Shown piece after piece: positions 24,862 to 37,478 of a stretch of 64,000 nucleotides of DNA. The DNA lies in NCBI GenBank assembly GCA_013368445.1, contig JAACJO010000011.1, positions 868,001 to 932,000 of the forward strand. The letters are read 5' to 3'. The stretch comes from Leucocoprinus leucothites. Its lineage: Eukaryota; Basidiomycota; Agaricomycetes; Agaricales; Agaricaceae. The position numbers were made by a program, and so were the translations under genes. The notes beneath the pieces were generated by a model, which saw only the letters and a program-made list of their open reading frames with translations, did no database searches and had not been told where the DNA came from. Each line of letters opens with the position of its first letter. The first letter of the stretch is position 1.

Positions 24862-25850
24862 GAACACGTGTGCTCAACTAGGTAGTCTACAGGCTCGGAT
24901 TACAGGCTCGGAATTATTCAATACCTTAATGAAACCTAATAAATGTTAATATATCTACCTTTAGGATAGGTAGCCCGCTATTTGTATTTAAGTCATGGCG
25001 GGTGCTAATGGTCCCATATGTGTCAGGATCCGCTTAACCAAGTGATGAGTTGTATAGCGACAATTTCGAAACTTCATTTGGAGTAGCTTCAAAGCTTGAA
25101 GTGGCATTCAGGTAGTCGGGTGACCTAGAACAAGCTGGTCATGTTTGCGCTCGCCTTGATGAATTGGGCATACCACTGTGATTGTAATAGCACAGCATAG
25201 GACGAGAAAATGGCCGTTTATCTATAAGTTAGCACCTGGGAACTCCTTTCTACTATATAATGCTGATCGGTAGCTCATTGTGGAACTGTATCGTCCTTTT
25301 GAGCGCAGAGCTCAGCTCAATTTTGGTTAAATCGAAGAAACGCTCGACTTTGAAAGCCGCAAAGTCGCTGTAGTAGTAGTTCGGAGTTTGAGTCTCTGGA
25401 AAATGATTTTGATCAGAGTGGATGGAGGTGTCCGAGTCAAAAGAAAATAAGTAATTTCAGCTCTGAGATCTGAAATTGCGTTGCTACCCGTTTTGAAAGA
25501 ACGATAAGCCCCAAGAACGAGCCATCGAACCAGCAGCCTCTTGCATCAGTTTATAAGCGCCGATCAGCCAAAGTTCGTAAGGGTATTTCCTTTCAGAGAC
25601 AAAATTGCAGAAAAAGAAAATATTACGATGGATATTTATTGCGTGCAAGGGAGGGATATATGCCAACAACATGTTCTGACAAGGGGAAACGTGATTGCAG
25701 TATTTGTTCGGGATGGAAGAGGGCAGGGACATCGTTTAGCACGAGGTCAAAATAAGTCTATTGGCAGCTGGAGGCGCGAAAAGTGTGAGTACGACTGTGA
25801 ATTCGGACTCGGGGGAGGAGAGGCAAGGAAGAGTGGCGGGATATGGGTTT
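24862..25850. other. 3' flank of copy 5 and unique interval
   Basis: To about 25170 it is the duplicated 3' flank described for copy 4. Beyond that, no gene was recognised. A perfect 8-bp stem with a 7-nt loop lies at 25345-25367 (CGACTTTG / CAAAGTCG). It sits alone, without tRNA boxes. Confidence 0.4.
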
Positions 25851-26249
25851 TTATGATGATTTCTCCCATTTTGCTATCAGCTTCTCCAGGTCGAATCTGG
25901 GATCCTCGGGGTCGGTGATGACTGTTTGAAAGCGTGGCAGTCAGTACACTTGACGGAAAAACTTGGAATAAATAATGATGGGGTAGGGCTGACCTGTGGC
26001 ATCCTTTGCACCATCCTGCTTCCTCTTCCATGCCTCCTTGGCCTCAGCAATCAGGCGCTCCCGGTTATGAATGGCATGTTCGATTTGGTGTTTGTTGTGT
26101 TCGGCCTGTAACGTTCGGCGGTGATACCAGCCGTAAACAACGCCCGAGAAGAGTGCCGTATACCGGACAACCTGGAAGATTCACGCGAGTTTAGAGTCTG
26201 GCCAAAACGCGGTTTAGTCGAGACGTACGTTGACTGTTGACGAGACCAT
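25851..26249 (-). CDS. Mitochondrial ATP synthase subunit e
   Basis: Small inner-membrane subunit (Atp21/Tim11) that promotes dimerisation of F1Fo ATP synthase and crista shaping. Exon 1 encodes MVSSTVN. Exon 2 continues VVRYTALFSGVVYGWYHRRT, including the membrane helix with the G-x-x-x-G dimer motif (GVVYG), then the charged helix LQAEHNKHQIEHAIHNRERL and AKEAWKRKQDGAKDAT. Exon 3 reads VITDPEDPRFDLEKLIAKWE and ends KSS at 25851. About 85 residues in three exons, normal for the family. The start fits because only this ATG is in frame with a GT donor after STVN. Confidence 0.92.
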
Positions 26250-26790
26250 GATTATGCTTGACCCGGCAGCACGAAGATGTGAGGGCAGGGATATATGGGC
26301 CTCAGCGCTGCTATGTACACCGTCAGTGAGCTGTGTGACCAGCAGAAGGTCGGACTGACTGACCTGAATTTTGGAGAAAGAGTGACGAAGGAACGCGACA
26401 CGGAGAATTTCGGTAGCTGCTTAGTCAGCAACTCTGTTCTGTTGGACACTTGGGCTCGATGCGCCAATCGTTACTTGTTCACAGCCGGACAGACTGTGGC
26501 GTGTGTCTGTGGACCAGTGCTTCGCTGCAGATTTATGTTTTTCCGGATGATTATATTTTGTGGGAAGATATGTTTCACACAAGGCAGCGAGAGTGGGTAA
26601 CAGTAGCAAGCCCCTATATTCTATTTGAGGCACGTTCCATGACAGTGGCCTGGCGCTCTGCAGGACCTGTCCAGTGGCCAGCAGACGGCAGAAACAAAAC
26701 AACGACAGTGGCTTGCAAATTTCCTGCCAAATGATGTTTCGCGCATCGCCCTGGGTCCCTTACCAACCTTCCCATCAATCCACCACCACC
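26250..26790. other. Intergenic region between atp21 and the nuclear-protein gene
   Basis: The two genes diverge, so this stretch should hold both promoters. Open frames here have no codon structure that could be supported. Confidence 0.4.
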
Positions 26791-28289
26791 ATGGACGACG
26801 ACGTCGACATGGAAGCCCCCTCCATATCCACCCTCCCAGAAGAAAAAACTCCTCCTCCTACCCGTCGTAAAGCTGAATCTTCACGCAAGAAGAAGCCCAA
26901 AGCACCCGTGCCAGCGGCACCGTTCAGTATTTCGTGGCGTAAATCTGGTGGACAGCCTTCTGACGCAGAGCCGGGGGAGGAAGGAGAACCTGAAGACGAG
27001 GAAGATCAGCTTATTGACGATGAAGACGATGTTGCAACTCCTGCGTCTGGTAAGACGGCTGACGCGGCACCGAAGAAAAAGACACCCGCGAAGCGTAAAG
27101 CCCGCAAGGAGCCTGGCACCGAGGAGGAGGGTACTAAAAAACGAACAAAAAAGGATCCTTCTTCGGGTGTAAAGTCTCGAAAACCCTCTGGTTCAGAGCC
27201 AACACCTTCAGAGTCGTTGGACGATGGCACAGACGCGGGCACTGGTGCAAATACTCCTTCCATCAGCATTGTGGAAAGCGAGCCGTTGGATAACCCGGTA
27301 TCAAAGCCTGCTAAGAAGAAGGGTACACCTCGAAAGACCGCGGCCAAAGCGGCCAAAGGGAAACCTTCTGGGTGCGTATACGCCGTCCTGTTATCCTCTT
27401 ACCTATCCGCTCAACTGAAGTTTAATTGACAGACTTAAGATGGTCATCCCCGCTTCGTCTGCTCTTACTGTCCCAGACGATACTGCAAGCGTCATGAGTG
27501 AAGGCGGTACATACACTTTCCTTATCCCTGTTCCCCTTCCCAACTGACAGGAGTTTAGGAATATCCGGTACTGCTGCTTCGTCCCCCGTCGCCGGCAACT
27601 TTGAAAAATCCCAACCCGGCTCTCCAGAGCCCGATACAGTCGCCCCAAGTTCACCCACAACTGCACCAGTACCACTCGTAGAAGAAACCAACCTCGAAAA
27701 CATCCCTCTCCCCGTTTACCCCCTCCCATCCAAACCATTCCCAGTTCAACCACCACCCAAAATACCTACAGGCTTCGCACCTCCCATCCCTCTCGACAAA
27801 GGCGGCAAAAAAGTCCGACACTGGCGTACTGCTAACCGCGAGATTCGTGGTATCGCCGGAGGACGTTGGTTTGCCCGCTCATGGGTTGGCGATAAAGACT
27901 CTGAATATGCAACGTCCGCAGCGGCAAAAGAACTTGAAAAAACTAATGGATTACTTGGTCTACCCAAGCAACTGGCAAGTTCTGCTTCGGCACCACCACT
28001 TGGTCGAGGATCGGGAAAGAAAGCGAAAGGAGGGACATCGGTGAATCCGTCTGCTGCTCCTTCGAGGGATGCTTCGGTTGTTCCTCCAGAGGCTCAGAGT
28101 ACTGCGAATGCGACTGGTGTATCGAGTGCTTCTAGTGGGAGTACTAATGCGACTCCGATTCCGATTACGACGAGTACGGTGAGAGCACCGACTAAGATGA
28201 GGATTCAACAGTTGCCGGAGGATCCAGACCCTCCGTCGGATGCTGCTATGGATATTGATCCTATCCCTGTGCCGCCTTCTGAAGCATGA
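26791..28289 (+). CDS. Nuclear low-complexity protein, possibly INO80 subunit Ies4-like
   Basis: The start at 26791 has a strong context (CACCATGG). Exon 1 alternates acidic (EEGEPEDEEDQLIDDEDD) and Lys-rich stretches (PKKKTPAKRKARK; TPRKTAAKAAKGK), typical of chromatin proteins and containing several possible nuclear localisation signals. Exon 2 reads LKMVIPASSALTVPDDTASV. Exon 3 has a Pro-rich part (LPVYPLPSKPFPVQPPPKIP), then a compact conserved-looking core (KKVRHWRTANREIRGIAGGR, then WFARSWVG), then a Ser/Thr/Ala-rich tail ending PPSEA. Frames join as G|LKMV and GG|ISG. The core resembles the short basic-aromatic motif of fungal Ies4 (INO80 chromatin remodeller), but this is a weak match from memory. 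Nuclear location is more certain than the complex. Confidence 0.6.
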
Positions 28290-29440
28290 GCTTGCGTGGT
28301 TAATGGTACCACTTGCATTATCGTTCTGGTTTATTGCCGTGACGTCTGGATCACTCTTTGGTGTCGTTTGAGCGTTTATAATCCTTTGTAGATTTGGTTT
28401 TCTCCTTTCGTTGCCTGTTGCTTTCGTGCCGCGCCTTTTAATCATTATTCTTGTGTATAATGGACTCACTCTATCCCTAGCCTCTATGTAATTTGTGCAC
28501 TTGTTTCTTCTTGCTACTCTAAAGCTTCTGGAATTCAAGCGGAAAACGACATCTATGTTATTGTGTTCGGATCATTGGCCTGAAGGGTCAAGCCAAAGAC
28601 GGGACGGAACGAACTTGCTCGCCGGGTCGGACCCTGAAACAAAATGATGTATCGGGCCCTTGATTCTGCAATGTCGCATCCCTACCTCGATATCGGCAGA
28701 TATGTGGACATAACCCAACTTCCTTCGCTACGACCAGCTGGCATTGAACTCTCGTCTCAGGATCGGGTCACGGAAATAAGCCAAGCTATGAGGAGCTGAG
28801 CGGTCGATCCAGTCGGGTAGTCTATTCAGGATGGTCAAAATCGCTCAATTGTGGTCTTGTCGAATTCACACTCATGGATGAACTCGTCATGCCGAAATCG
28901 CTGATATGAATGATAGTAAGCATGATTCCGAAATTTCAAATCATGGCATCATGAAATTTCCAAGATGTCGATTAATGTTACGCTGTTCGTTCTATCTTCA
29001 TGACTCTCCAAAAGTTATCGACCTCGAAGGCTGCTTGCGAAGGTCTGGCAGCCAAAATACACTTAATAGCAAGACCTTTCCTAAGCCTTGTCGTGCACCA
29101 CTTTGGGCTTGAGATGTCTGGATGTTTGCGAAGAATTGCTCCCCGATCTCACTAGGTGGACCACGCCTCGATTGAGCCGGAAGGCTGAATTTAACTCACG
29201 GATGTTGGGCGATGTTTATGTCTGCAAACCTTTACGTTTTTGACTGCCCATATCATATACTCTCCCCGACAGTCTGTCGTCGTATGCTGGTCACAATTTT
29301 CGGGCCACTGTTGAATATCCCGTGCGACCCCTTCAGACGAAGATATCACACTATGATTTATGGTGCATACTCGAGACATGACAATCAAAACTACATAGTA
29401 CATGATCGTAGCAATCTTCTGGTTCGCGTTCGTAGTGAGC
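28290..29440. other. Convergent intergenic region
   Basis: It lies between the 3' ends of two genes. It is T-rich just after 28290. No coding exon, RNA gene or clear repeat was recognised in the 1.15 kb. Confidence 0.4.
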
Positions 29441-32400
29441 CTATGCATCTCGGTTCCAGGTCCAGGGGCTCGTAACAGTACCGTGCCTCTTTGCAATCGC
29501 TTCAAGCTCCTTGTTGCGTGTGTTAGACGAGTCAATCTGATGGCTAGAGCCTCCGATTGGGGCCTTGCATTCAGGGCATCGAGCTCTTTCCATAGCTCCG
29601 CCGCACTGCATAGTATAATCAGTCTCCACAAGTTGCGCCAGCAATAGTTAACTACTTCATACCTCTGTGATGACAAATGTATGTCCATTTTGACAGTTGT
29701 AGAAGTGACCGCTGTGGCCTGCATAAGCGAAACATTGGTATAAGCAAGGAAAACCAGAGTAGAGAGAAGTATGACGGACTGAAATTGAACGACCGGACGA
29801 TATCCTCAAGCTCCTGTGTTGACACTGGTTGGTATATCCCTCCCTTCACAATGTATTCCTCTAGCTTGTCACATTCACTCTGCCACATATTAACCTTCTT
29901 TCTACAGTTTTCTTCCACCCATTTGCGCTCTTCCATTAGGTCTGCGAGCGTGGAAATCGAGGGAAAACTCCGGATGTACGTCTTCTGGATGTGGTCGTAA
30001 TTCTGGAACATGAGATCCTTGTATTTTCTGACCCTCTTCGACAGCTCGGCTCGAGCGTCCACATCGAAGGAGCCCGTCAGGATCATCTCTGAATGTTGTG
30101 TCATAGTTTCCCATCTAAACAGCTCAAACTCAAAGCGAAGTTCGTAAACCGAGGCACGTGCAACTTGACGGAACGCTGAGGATTCCGCTGCTAAAGCCAC
30201 CGCCTTCTTTGCGTCGGTGACACACGACTTAAACAAGAAGACGACAAAGGAGATCCACAGCTCACGGTGACGCATGGCGTCCGGATCCTTGGCAGCCTCA
30301 GTGAGCGGAAGACCCTCTACTCGCGCCTGGCCGAGCTGGGCAATGAGGGCGCGGATCTCGAGGGAGAGGAAATATGCCTCGATCTGGAAACGTACATCGG
30401 CCTTGGGGGGGGGCTGTCCAATCTGCTGGTCAACAATGGCCAGGGCGGCGGGTTCTGGAGTGTCGGTCACTCTCTCAGGATCATCGGCTATCGCCTGTAG
30501 CTCGAGTCGATAAAGTGTAGTGAGTGCGGCCTCATATGCTTTAACGTGCGCCCCACGAGTGCTCGCAACCTTCAAAATACGCCGATAGATGACGACGATT
30601 GGTTTCACAATCTTGTACCAAGCGCGAGCCTCCTCCGAGCCAATACCATGAATTTTCTGCATCCCAACCAAGTCTAATATGTTCGCGGGAACAGGACCAT
30701 GAACTTCAGCATACGATGTTTCCTCGAACTTGCGTGGTATGGTCTCATCTCCATTGGATTGTGACTTGAGCTTCTTGACATCTTCCTGAGAAGCGGTCAT
30801 CATGGAAGTGAATTCCGTGATTGCAGGGCTGCAGTCCTCGAGGGCGCGTGACATGGTTCCGGCAACATTTTGCTCAAGAATATCGAGCGTTGCACGCTTG
30901 GTGACTCTACCGTAGCGTAGCGCAGTAATCGGGCCTCGACAAGTTGGACATGTGGGCGGTGTTTGGTAATTGACCGGCGGGGACTTTGTGGAAAGGAACC
31001 GACCCATCTCATCAATGTCGTAGAATGCACCCATGTCACAATGGCCGTCAAGTGTCTCCACAGTGAAAATGTGCCCGCAAGCGAGCGTAATCAGCCGTTC
31101 GCTGACATCGGTGGAGGTCAAATCAATGTCGAGTAGGGAACGCTGCATGATAAAGTCGACAATAGCTGCCTTCTGTTCTTCCGGTAGACAGATAACACAT
31201 TTCTGCGTCTCACACAATTCTCCACATACTAGATACAGAATTCAACTCAGCCCAGAAATCAACTTCTAGGAGCTAACAGGTCACTTACCAGACGGACATG
31301 GATGCCCACATTCCAGGATTTTCTCACATGGCTCGTCACATGGCAAGCGAGAGCAGATCTGACAACACCAACGATGAGTTCAGTTTCAAATTGCCAGATA
31401 AGTGGTGTCGACATACCGAACCGCAAAGAACAGGACATGCCATGTGCGCACATGACCAAGTACAAGGCTCCATACAAGGGCTACAAGGCTCGGAACATGG
31501 CCGTGGGCACTTATGGTGTACACACTGCTGACGGCACGTCTGTTGACACGACGAATTGCAATTCTGTTCCTTTGGGTGACAGTCCAGGCCGCAATTGTGA
31601 TTGCAGTAGAGCGAGCGTTCGCAGGGATGGGGAGCATGGTGACAACGCGAGATTCTGCCGGTCATCTCGGAGGCAGTGTGCTGGATTGTGAGTGACCGGC
31701 ATCTAGAACAGGTGGATTTGCACGCCTTCGTGCAACACTGGAGGGGCTGCGCACACGGTTCCGAGCATGAAACAGTCCCGGGGTCTCTATGACATGCTGT
31801 GACCGCCGTATGCTCACATCCTGTCAGCTGCTTTCGGACTTGCTTGTTGCATTTGACAAGGGCGAGATTTTCTAGCATGTAGCTAGAACGCACATGTTAG
31901 CACAGACAATCATAGATAAGCATCAAATCCTATACTAACCAAGGAACTTTTGTGGCGATGTGACCGCAAGGTAGGGGTACCTGGTACATCGGGAAATCAC
32001 AGTCACCACAGTCGTCGGAACACCGTTTAGAGCAAGGATGCCTCCGCGGGCATGGTGTGCGATTGCATGGAACCATGCACTTGGTGCTGCGGTGGTTGTC
32101 CAGTGCAGAATGACACTAATCACAGTTTCAGTGGAGACTCAAGCTTTTCCCGTATTTGGAATACATACAACCGAAGGACAGATGTGTCCGCAAGCAAGAC
32201 GAGCGTCACATGGAAGGGTACAGCCACCAACAGGCGCGTAGAGAGGAATCTCCCCTGGCTTAGATATTGGTCTTGCCTGTTCAGGGTGTCTTGGGCATAC
32301 AATCGGAAATGCAGGTCCGATTTGGTCCCTGACTTCCATCTCATCGAGGATTGTAGACCATGTTGAATTCTGGCGCAAGTTCGCTGCATTCCCCAGTACA

Positions 32401-35400
32401 TACAGGCCGTGCTTAGCTCTTGACAGTGCAACATTGATTCGATTTGGACTCTGCAATGTATATGTCAGAGAGTGTCAGGACAGGAGAGTAGGTCTGACCT
32501 TAAGGAAGCCGATCGACGCAGATCCAGTGTCAATTTGTCCGGAGTTCCTCACCAGTGAGACAATCACGATCTTTGCTTCTTGGCCTTGAAAGATGTCAAC
32601 AGTACCTAGACGTACCTACCAAGTATTCAGCACCTCGAGCCCTATAAGATTTGAAAGGAAACTTACATGCTTCGCGACGAGAACTTCTTCATATTCCACA
32701 TCCTCTTCGATACCCTGTCGTGCAAGCTGCTCCGCATCCCTCTCATTGACAGTGACAGCGATCTTGAGGTCGCGTAACGCCGCGCGGACCTTTTGAAGTT
32801 GACCGAGATATGCACATAAGACAGCGATGTCTCCCGGACCATCGTAGGAACCTTGATGTAGGAAATACACAACGAGATCTCGAATCATCTGCACCTGTAA
32901 AATATTCAGCAACAGTGACTGGCTCTGAATGACTCATATACTCGCCTCGAATGTATTGAATTTTGAGACGGAGTCCTCGGTGCCGTTCTCCTTGTTAAGG
33001 TGATTGAAAAAAAAGACATCCTTCTGCATGCCTTGGACACGCGGGTAACTGAAGACAAGTTCGTTGTCCTCCAGTTTGGGATAGAGAATTGTTCTATAGT
33101 ACTCATCTACCATTAGCAATGCCACAGAACGACAACAACGGAAACGCGTACCGAATGAAGTGAGAAATCGTTGGGCGCATCCTGCGCTGTACATTTATCT
33201 GGGACATCGGAAAGTGAGTGTCCGAGAGTCGCTCCATGAGCGAGCGGTCGAATTTATACAGCTCTTTTCCCATCGTGCTGTCCATGGATAGTGCTGGAGA
33301 GTCTCAGAAATGTATTGTAGATCAAGTGAACGAAATGTAACGTACTGTATGTTGCCAACGAAGGGCGGAGTTGCTGAGGGTCGCCGATACAGATAAGATG
33401 GTGAACTGGATCATGAAAGCATTGTGAGCAAGGTTCGAGGAAAGGAGTGATATATGGCGCACCGGATGAGACTAGAGAGGTTAGAATATGTGCTTCGAGC
33501 ACCTGTCCCGCTTCTTCTACCATTAGCACCCTTGGGCGGATGCTCTACAGCGCAATATTAGAAATAGAGAATTGCACAGTCAAACGAGTGCTTCTTACGC
33601 TGAGGAGTGAAGTCAGAGAGGCCGCACCTGCAATCAAGTGGTGAGTGACCCCTTCCCATCACCACACCCGACCTGATTGACTCACCGGTTGTGGTACATG
33701 CAATGAGATCGGTGTTGCTAAGAATACGACGTCGAATCTAGCAGAATGCAAAACACTGAGCGATAACAGTCTATAGCATCAGATCGACTAGAAGCACAGT
33801 ACCTCATCCCGCATGTCATCATACTCTTTGCAGGCTTCCTTGTATTCGTCCTTGACCCGAGCGTACTGGTCAAGATTATTGGCATATGCCATATTCCGGA
33901 TCTTCTGCTCCCACTCATTAGCCAACCTTAGGCGCTCGCGGGTGGACATGGACCAGATGTGGACAGAACCGAGAAGTTCAGTTATTTGCCGGTCACCGCT
34001 TGGTACTGGTGGTACCTGCCCCTCAAATCCCAGGGATGTGAAGAATGCCACTGGGTTTGTGAGTAATGATTGAGGTATTTCTGCCGGCGCTTCTGTGTGT
34101 GATTCTGCTCGTTGCTTTCCCTTTTGCCGGCCTGGGGGTGCAGGCGGCTGTTGCTGGATGAACTGGATATCAAAACCCTGACGCCAAAATCCGTAAATTG
34201 TTCGTGAGACAGACTCCTCGATTATCGGTTTCTTGCTCTTCTTTCCGTGCTTCACCTCCTGGAACTCACCCAGTTCCTCTTCCTCCTGCCATTTCAAACT
34301 CGTAAGCTCTGCGATCCAAAATGGTGGCATCCGGAACATGTCGGCATGTTCCGGGTGGTGAATGTCCAAGTATTCTTCAATCTTCTCCCAAGATAAGAGT
34401 GGGAGCCGGATCGAGGTCATGAGCTCGGTCATACTCTCTTCTAGCCTCTTCATGACGCCATATTGCCGTTTTATGGAACGATCTAACGTCGGTGCAGACG
34501 CGAGCCTTTCCAGCTTGTCCAGCGTGTACTGTGAAATCCGTTCGTCAGATGAACGTGTACCAAGACGGACGATGTTCTCTGTAATTCCTGCATCAAGAAC
34601 AGAGGTGACCATATGATCGAGGGCGTGGTTTGTGAAGGCAATAAGTACTGTATTATCCCAGATTTCACCGTTAACATGCATATACAATCGGGAAATATTT
34701 GCTCACCAATTGGCCTGATCTTGCTAGAGAAGAGGATGCGGAGAATCTCTTTTGCGGTATAGCTCTGTTATGAACTTTATGTCAACGAGTGTTCAACCGT
34801 ACATATTGGCAACACCACATGCCTTTCCTGTCCCGGGTGGCCTGTAGGCATATCATAGCCCATGAGTCGCCAAGTTAATAGAAGTCACAAATAAACACCC
34901 ACCCTTGAATAAGGGATACTTCCTGAGTCAGTGTATCTACAACCGCCTCCGCCTGACTTGGGTCAAGTACGCTGTATTTTTTCAGCTGATCACGAGCTCT
35001 TGCAACGGCAACCGGGTGTGAAATGTCCAAGTCAGGGATCCCAGTCACCTGTGGCTTCGCCAAACACTGAAGATTAAACCTGAACCCTGGCGCAAGTGCG
35101 TATTTTGGTGGAAGAACATCGACGCCTTCCAAGGACCCTCCGGGAGTGATGTATCGCGAGAACGGGATTTCCGTCGGTTCAATTGTTTGAAGCTTCTGGA
35201 GGAATGGCCGTACGGACTCGAACATGACGCTGTTATCAATAAGCACTGCAAAAGTATCCCTGTTGACGTTCAAACGTTGTCCACGTAATGCCATGAACTC
35301 AACCTCCGAATCAAAGAATGAGACACGGAGTTGGATGCGTCCCTTCTCGAGTTTGGCAGACTCAGCAATGTTCTGACCATAGGATGCAGCGACACCAAGA

Positions 35401-37478
35401 TATGCATGAACGGTGCGATGGGACACAACAATGAGTGTCACAAGGCTTGAGCCCTGAAGGCGACGACTGTGTTCCCAGTACGCGAACCGCTTTTTTGCAT
35501 CCTTGTCGTGTGCAGCTGGGCTTGGAGGAGCGTCAATGATAAGGGTGACAATTACACCATTACGTCTAGCCTCTGGCGGCCCCGCCAGAAACTCGACGTT
35601 GGTGTAGATATGGAAAAATACGGAATCATGTCCCGATGTACGGTATGCACCTCCACCCTGGTCCAATAGTGTTTCGAGCTTCGTCTTCTCATTTATTTTT
35701 TGGTTCCCGTCCCATTTCTTGAGGAGGTCGTCATGAATAGCAATGACAGATGCTCGGGTAGTAGAGCTAAACATTGACTGTAAGCTCGTGTCAATCGAAG
35801 GATGACAGGGGAGACTCACATTAGCTCCTCGCGCAGCAGGCGGAATTGAATATCAAGATGACGTTCCATAGAGCCCAGCGGGAGATGGTGAGGCGCATCT
35901 GGGCTAAACACAGGCATATACGGTGCAACAGGCGAGAATAGCTCCGAATGCGTAGGGGCAATGCGGATCTGCTCAATCGCCTCAAAATCGTTATCATGAC
36001 GTGGTCCATCGGTGCGAAGTTCACCCGGAGGTTCATATGTTTGCGCAAGCTGAGCAGCGCGTGCCTGAGTACGCTGCGCACGGGTGACTGTTGACTTTAC
36101 CGGGCCCTTCTGCAGTCTCAAGACACCACCGCACTCTCGCTCGACAATAGCGAGGAGACGGTTAATTTCCTCGGAAATATGACCTAGAGTGAGCTTGCGT
36201 TGGTTCTCAGCTGCAGAGGTGATTGTATCCTCAAAGCGAGCAGGGACCGCTGAGACATCGCTTGCCCAGATACTGAACCATTCAGCAAATTGTTGAATAA
36301 ACATCGGAACTTCAGAATGGCTCCGAATACTGTCTTTGTATCGTTGAAAGTACCTGTTAATCTGATCAACACACTCCACTTCCGTACAGAGAGACGTAAC
36401 TTACTGGAGAAATGTCGTTGTGAGGGTTCTAAAGACCGTCAAACCATCCAGGTTATTTTGAAGTGATGGCGAGAGGGCTGGGGTAGAATCTTTCCAGGAT
36501 TTGGCGGCCATCATGGCACCCAGACAGGTTTGAAGCGTCGCAAAGATATAATCATGGTTGTTCTTGATGATAGCATACAAAAGGCTGTAGGGAAAGTATT
36601 TAGAAGGGACTAGCTGCAATGTGTCGAGGTGCTCACTTGATATTTTTGTGCAACGTAGATTTCAGGACAAGGTCGGACGAGAAGAACTGAAAGATGGGAA
36701 AGTAACCCCTCTGGAAAGAGAGCGCACCGGTGTGAAATCCGACGGATACATTGACCGGTTCAAAGCGCAGTACATCGCCGATGCGATGGAGTGCATTTCC
36801 CTGGAACGTTCGGCTAGTATAGACAGTTCAAATAAGGTATAAGCAACATACCTTGACGACGACCTCTAGAAACTCTTGTGCACTGGCTGTATTCTTTGAT
36901 GGTACGGAATTGTCAGGGTCGTCATCTTCTCGGTAAGGTCCAGCACATACCCATGTCTTGTTCCTGTCGTTCACGCTTGCGAGCACTCTAACAAACCCCT
37001 GAACATGCGGGGCGACGTTAAACCGATAGTTATCATGCAAGAATGCCTTCAGATGATTGTGGACCTCGCTAGGGTTCAGGTTGTGTCGATCCTCGCGTAC
37101 GGAGCCAGCATTGGCCGCAAGGCCCTCGGGCGAGAAGAAGTCAGTATATCCGTCTTCTTCATTAGCCGCGGTGACCTCAGCGGCTTGGCTCCGGTCGCCA
37201 GATGGGCCAGCCTGTTTGATGTGGCGGTATGAACACTCGAATCCCCTTGTACAGGCGCCGGTCGTCCAGAAGTACTGACACGTGCCCCGTGGAACGCCGC
37301 TCAGTTCTTTGTTCGGTGGCCTGGGTGACTGAGGAACTAATCTTTGTGTCCGTGGTGATGATGGAGAGGTAGGAACCGAGCTTATGTCGCCGTCGGTATG
37401 AGAGAACCTGCATTGATCACCGTGACGACAGCCTCCCGGGCTAGTGAAGAATTTGCATGGGCCCCGCCTTCGGGACAT
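29441..37478 (-). CDS. ZNFX1-like SF1 helicase with CCCH, NFX1-type and RZ zinc fingers
   Basis: Roughly 1.9-2.0 k residues in many exons. From the start (37478, MSRRRGPCKFF): two CCCH fingers, C-x8-C-x5-C-x3-H, in GPCKFFTSPGGCRHGDQCRF and GTCQYFWTTGACTRGFECSY. After a long middle part comes an SF1 helicase core: Walker A PPGTGK (34823-34841), TNHALDH, a Walker-B-like LMVEEAGQVLEAHIL, CIGDPQQLRP, QRRMRP, TVDIFQGQEA and NVALSRAKHGLYVLGN. Next are NFX1-type Cys/His repeats (about 31280-32240; CHHAPHPCERSLYCNHNCG), a RING-like CGHIFTVETL with CPTCRGPI (about 30930-31100), a helical region, and a final RZ finger (GHFYNCQNGHTFV, CGGAMERARCPEC) ending at 29441. ZNFX1 and S. pombe Hrr1 act in small-RNA silencing, and ZNFX1 also senses viral RNA. 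A role in RNA surveillance or silencing is inferred from architecture. No other RNAi gene is nearby. Confidence 0.9.
34823..34841 (-). other. 19-nt exon encoding the helicase Walker A, followed by a GC-AG intron
   Basis: The preceding exon ends IQG at a GTGGGT donor (34902). The next acceptor (CCTACAG) opens a 19-nt exon completing Gly and coding PPGTGK. The following donor is GCATGT (34822), and the exon after it starts SYTAKEILRILF. The flanking introns are 61 and 58 nt, normal for this gene. No GT donor near the lysine preserves PPGTGKS. Confidence 0.82.

Noticed and set aside
25345..25367. Perfect 8-bp hairpin as a terminator or small RNA
   Set aside because: Isolated stem in a eukaryotic intergenic region without a T tract or other RNA signals.
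31302..31893. Plus-strand frames over the NFX1 finger region
   Set aside because: Shadows of the Cys/His-rich minus-strand exons.
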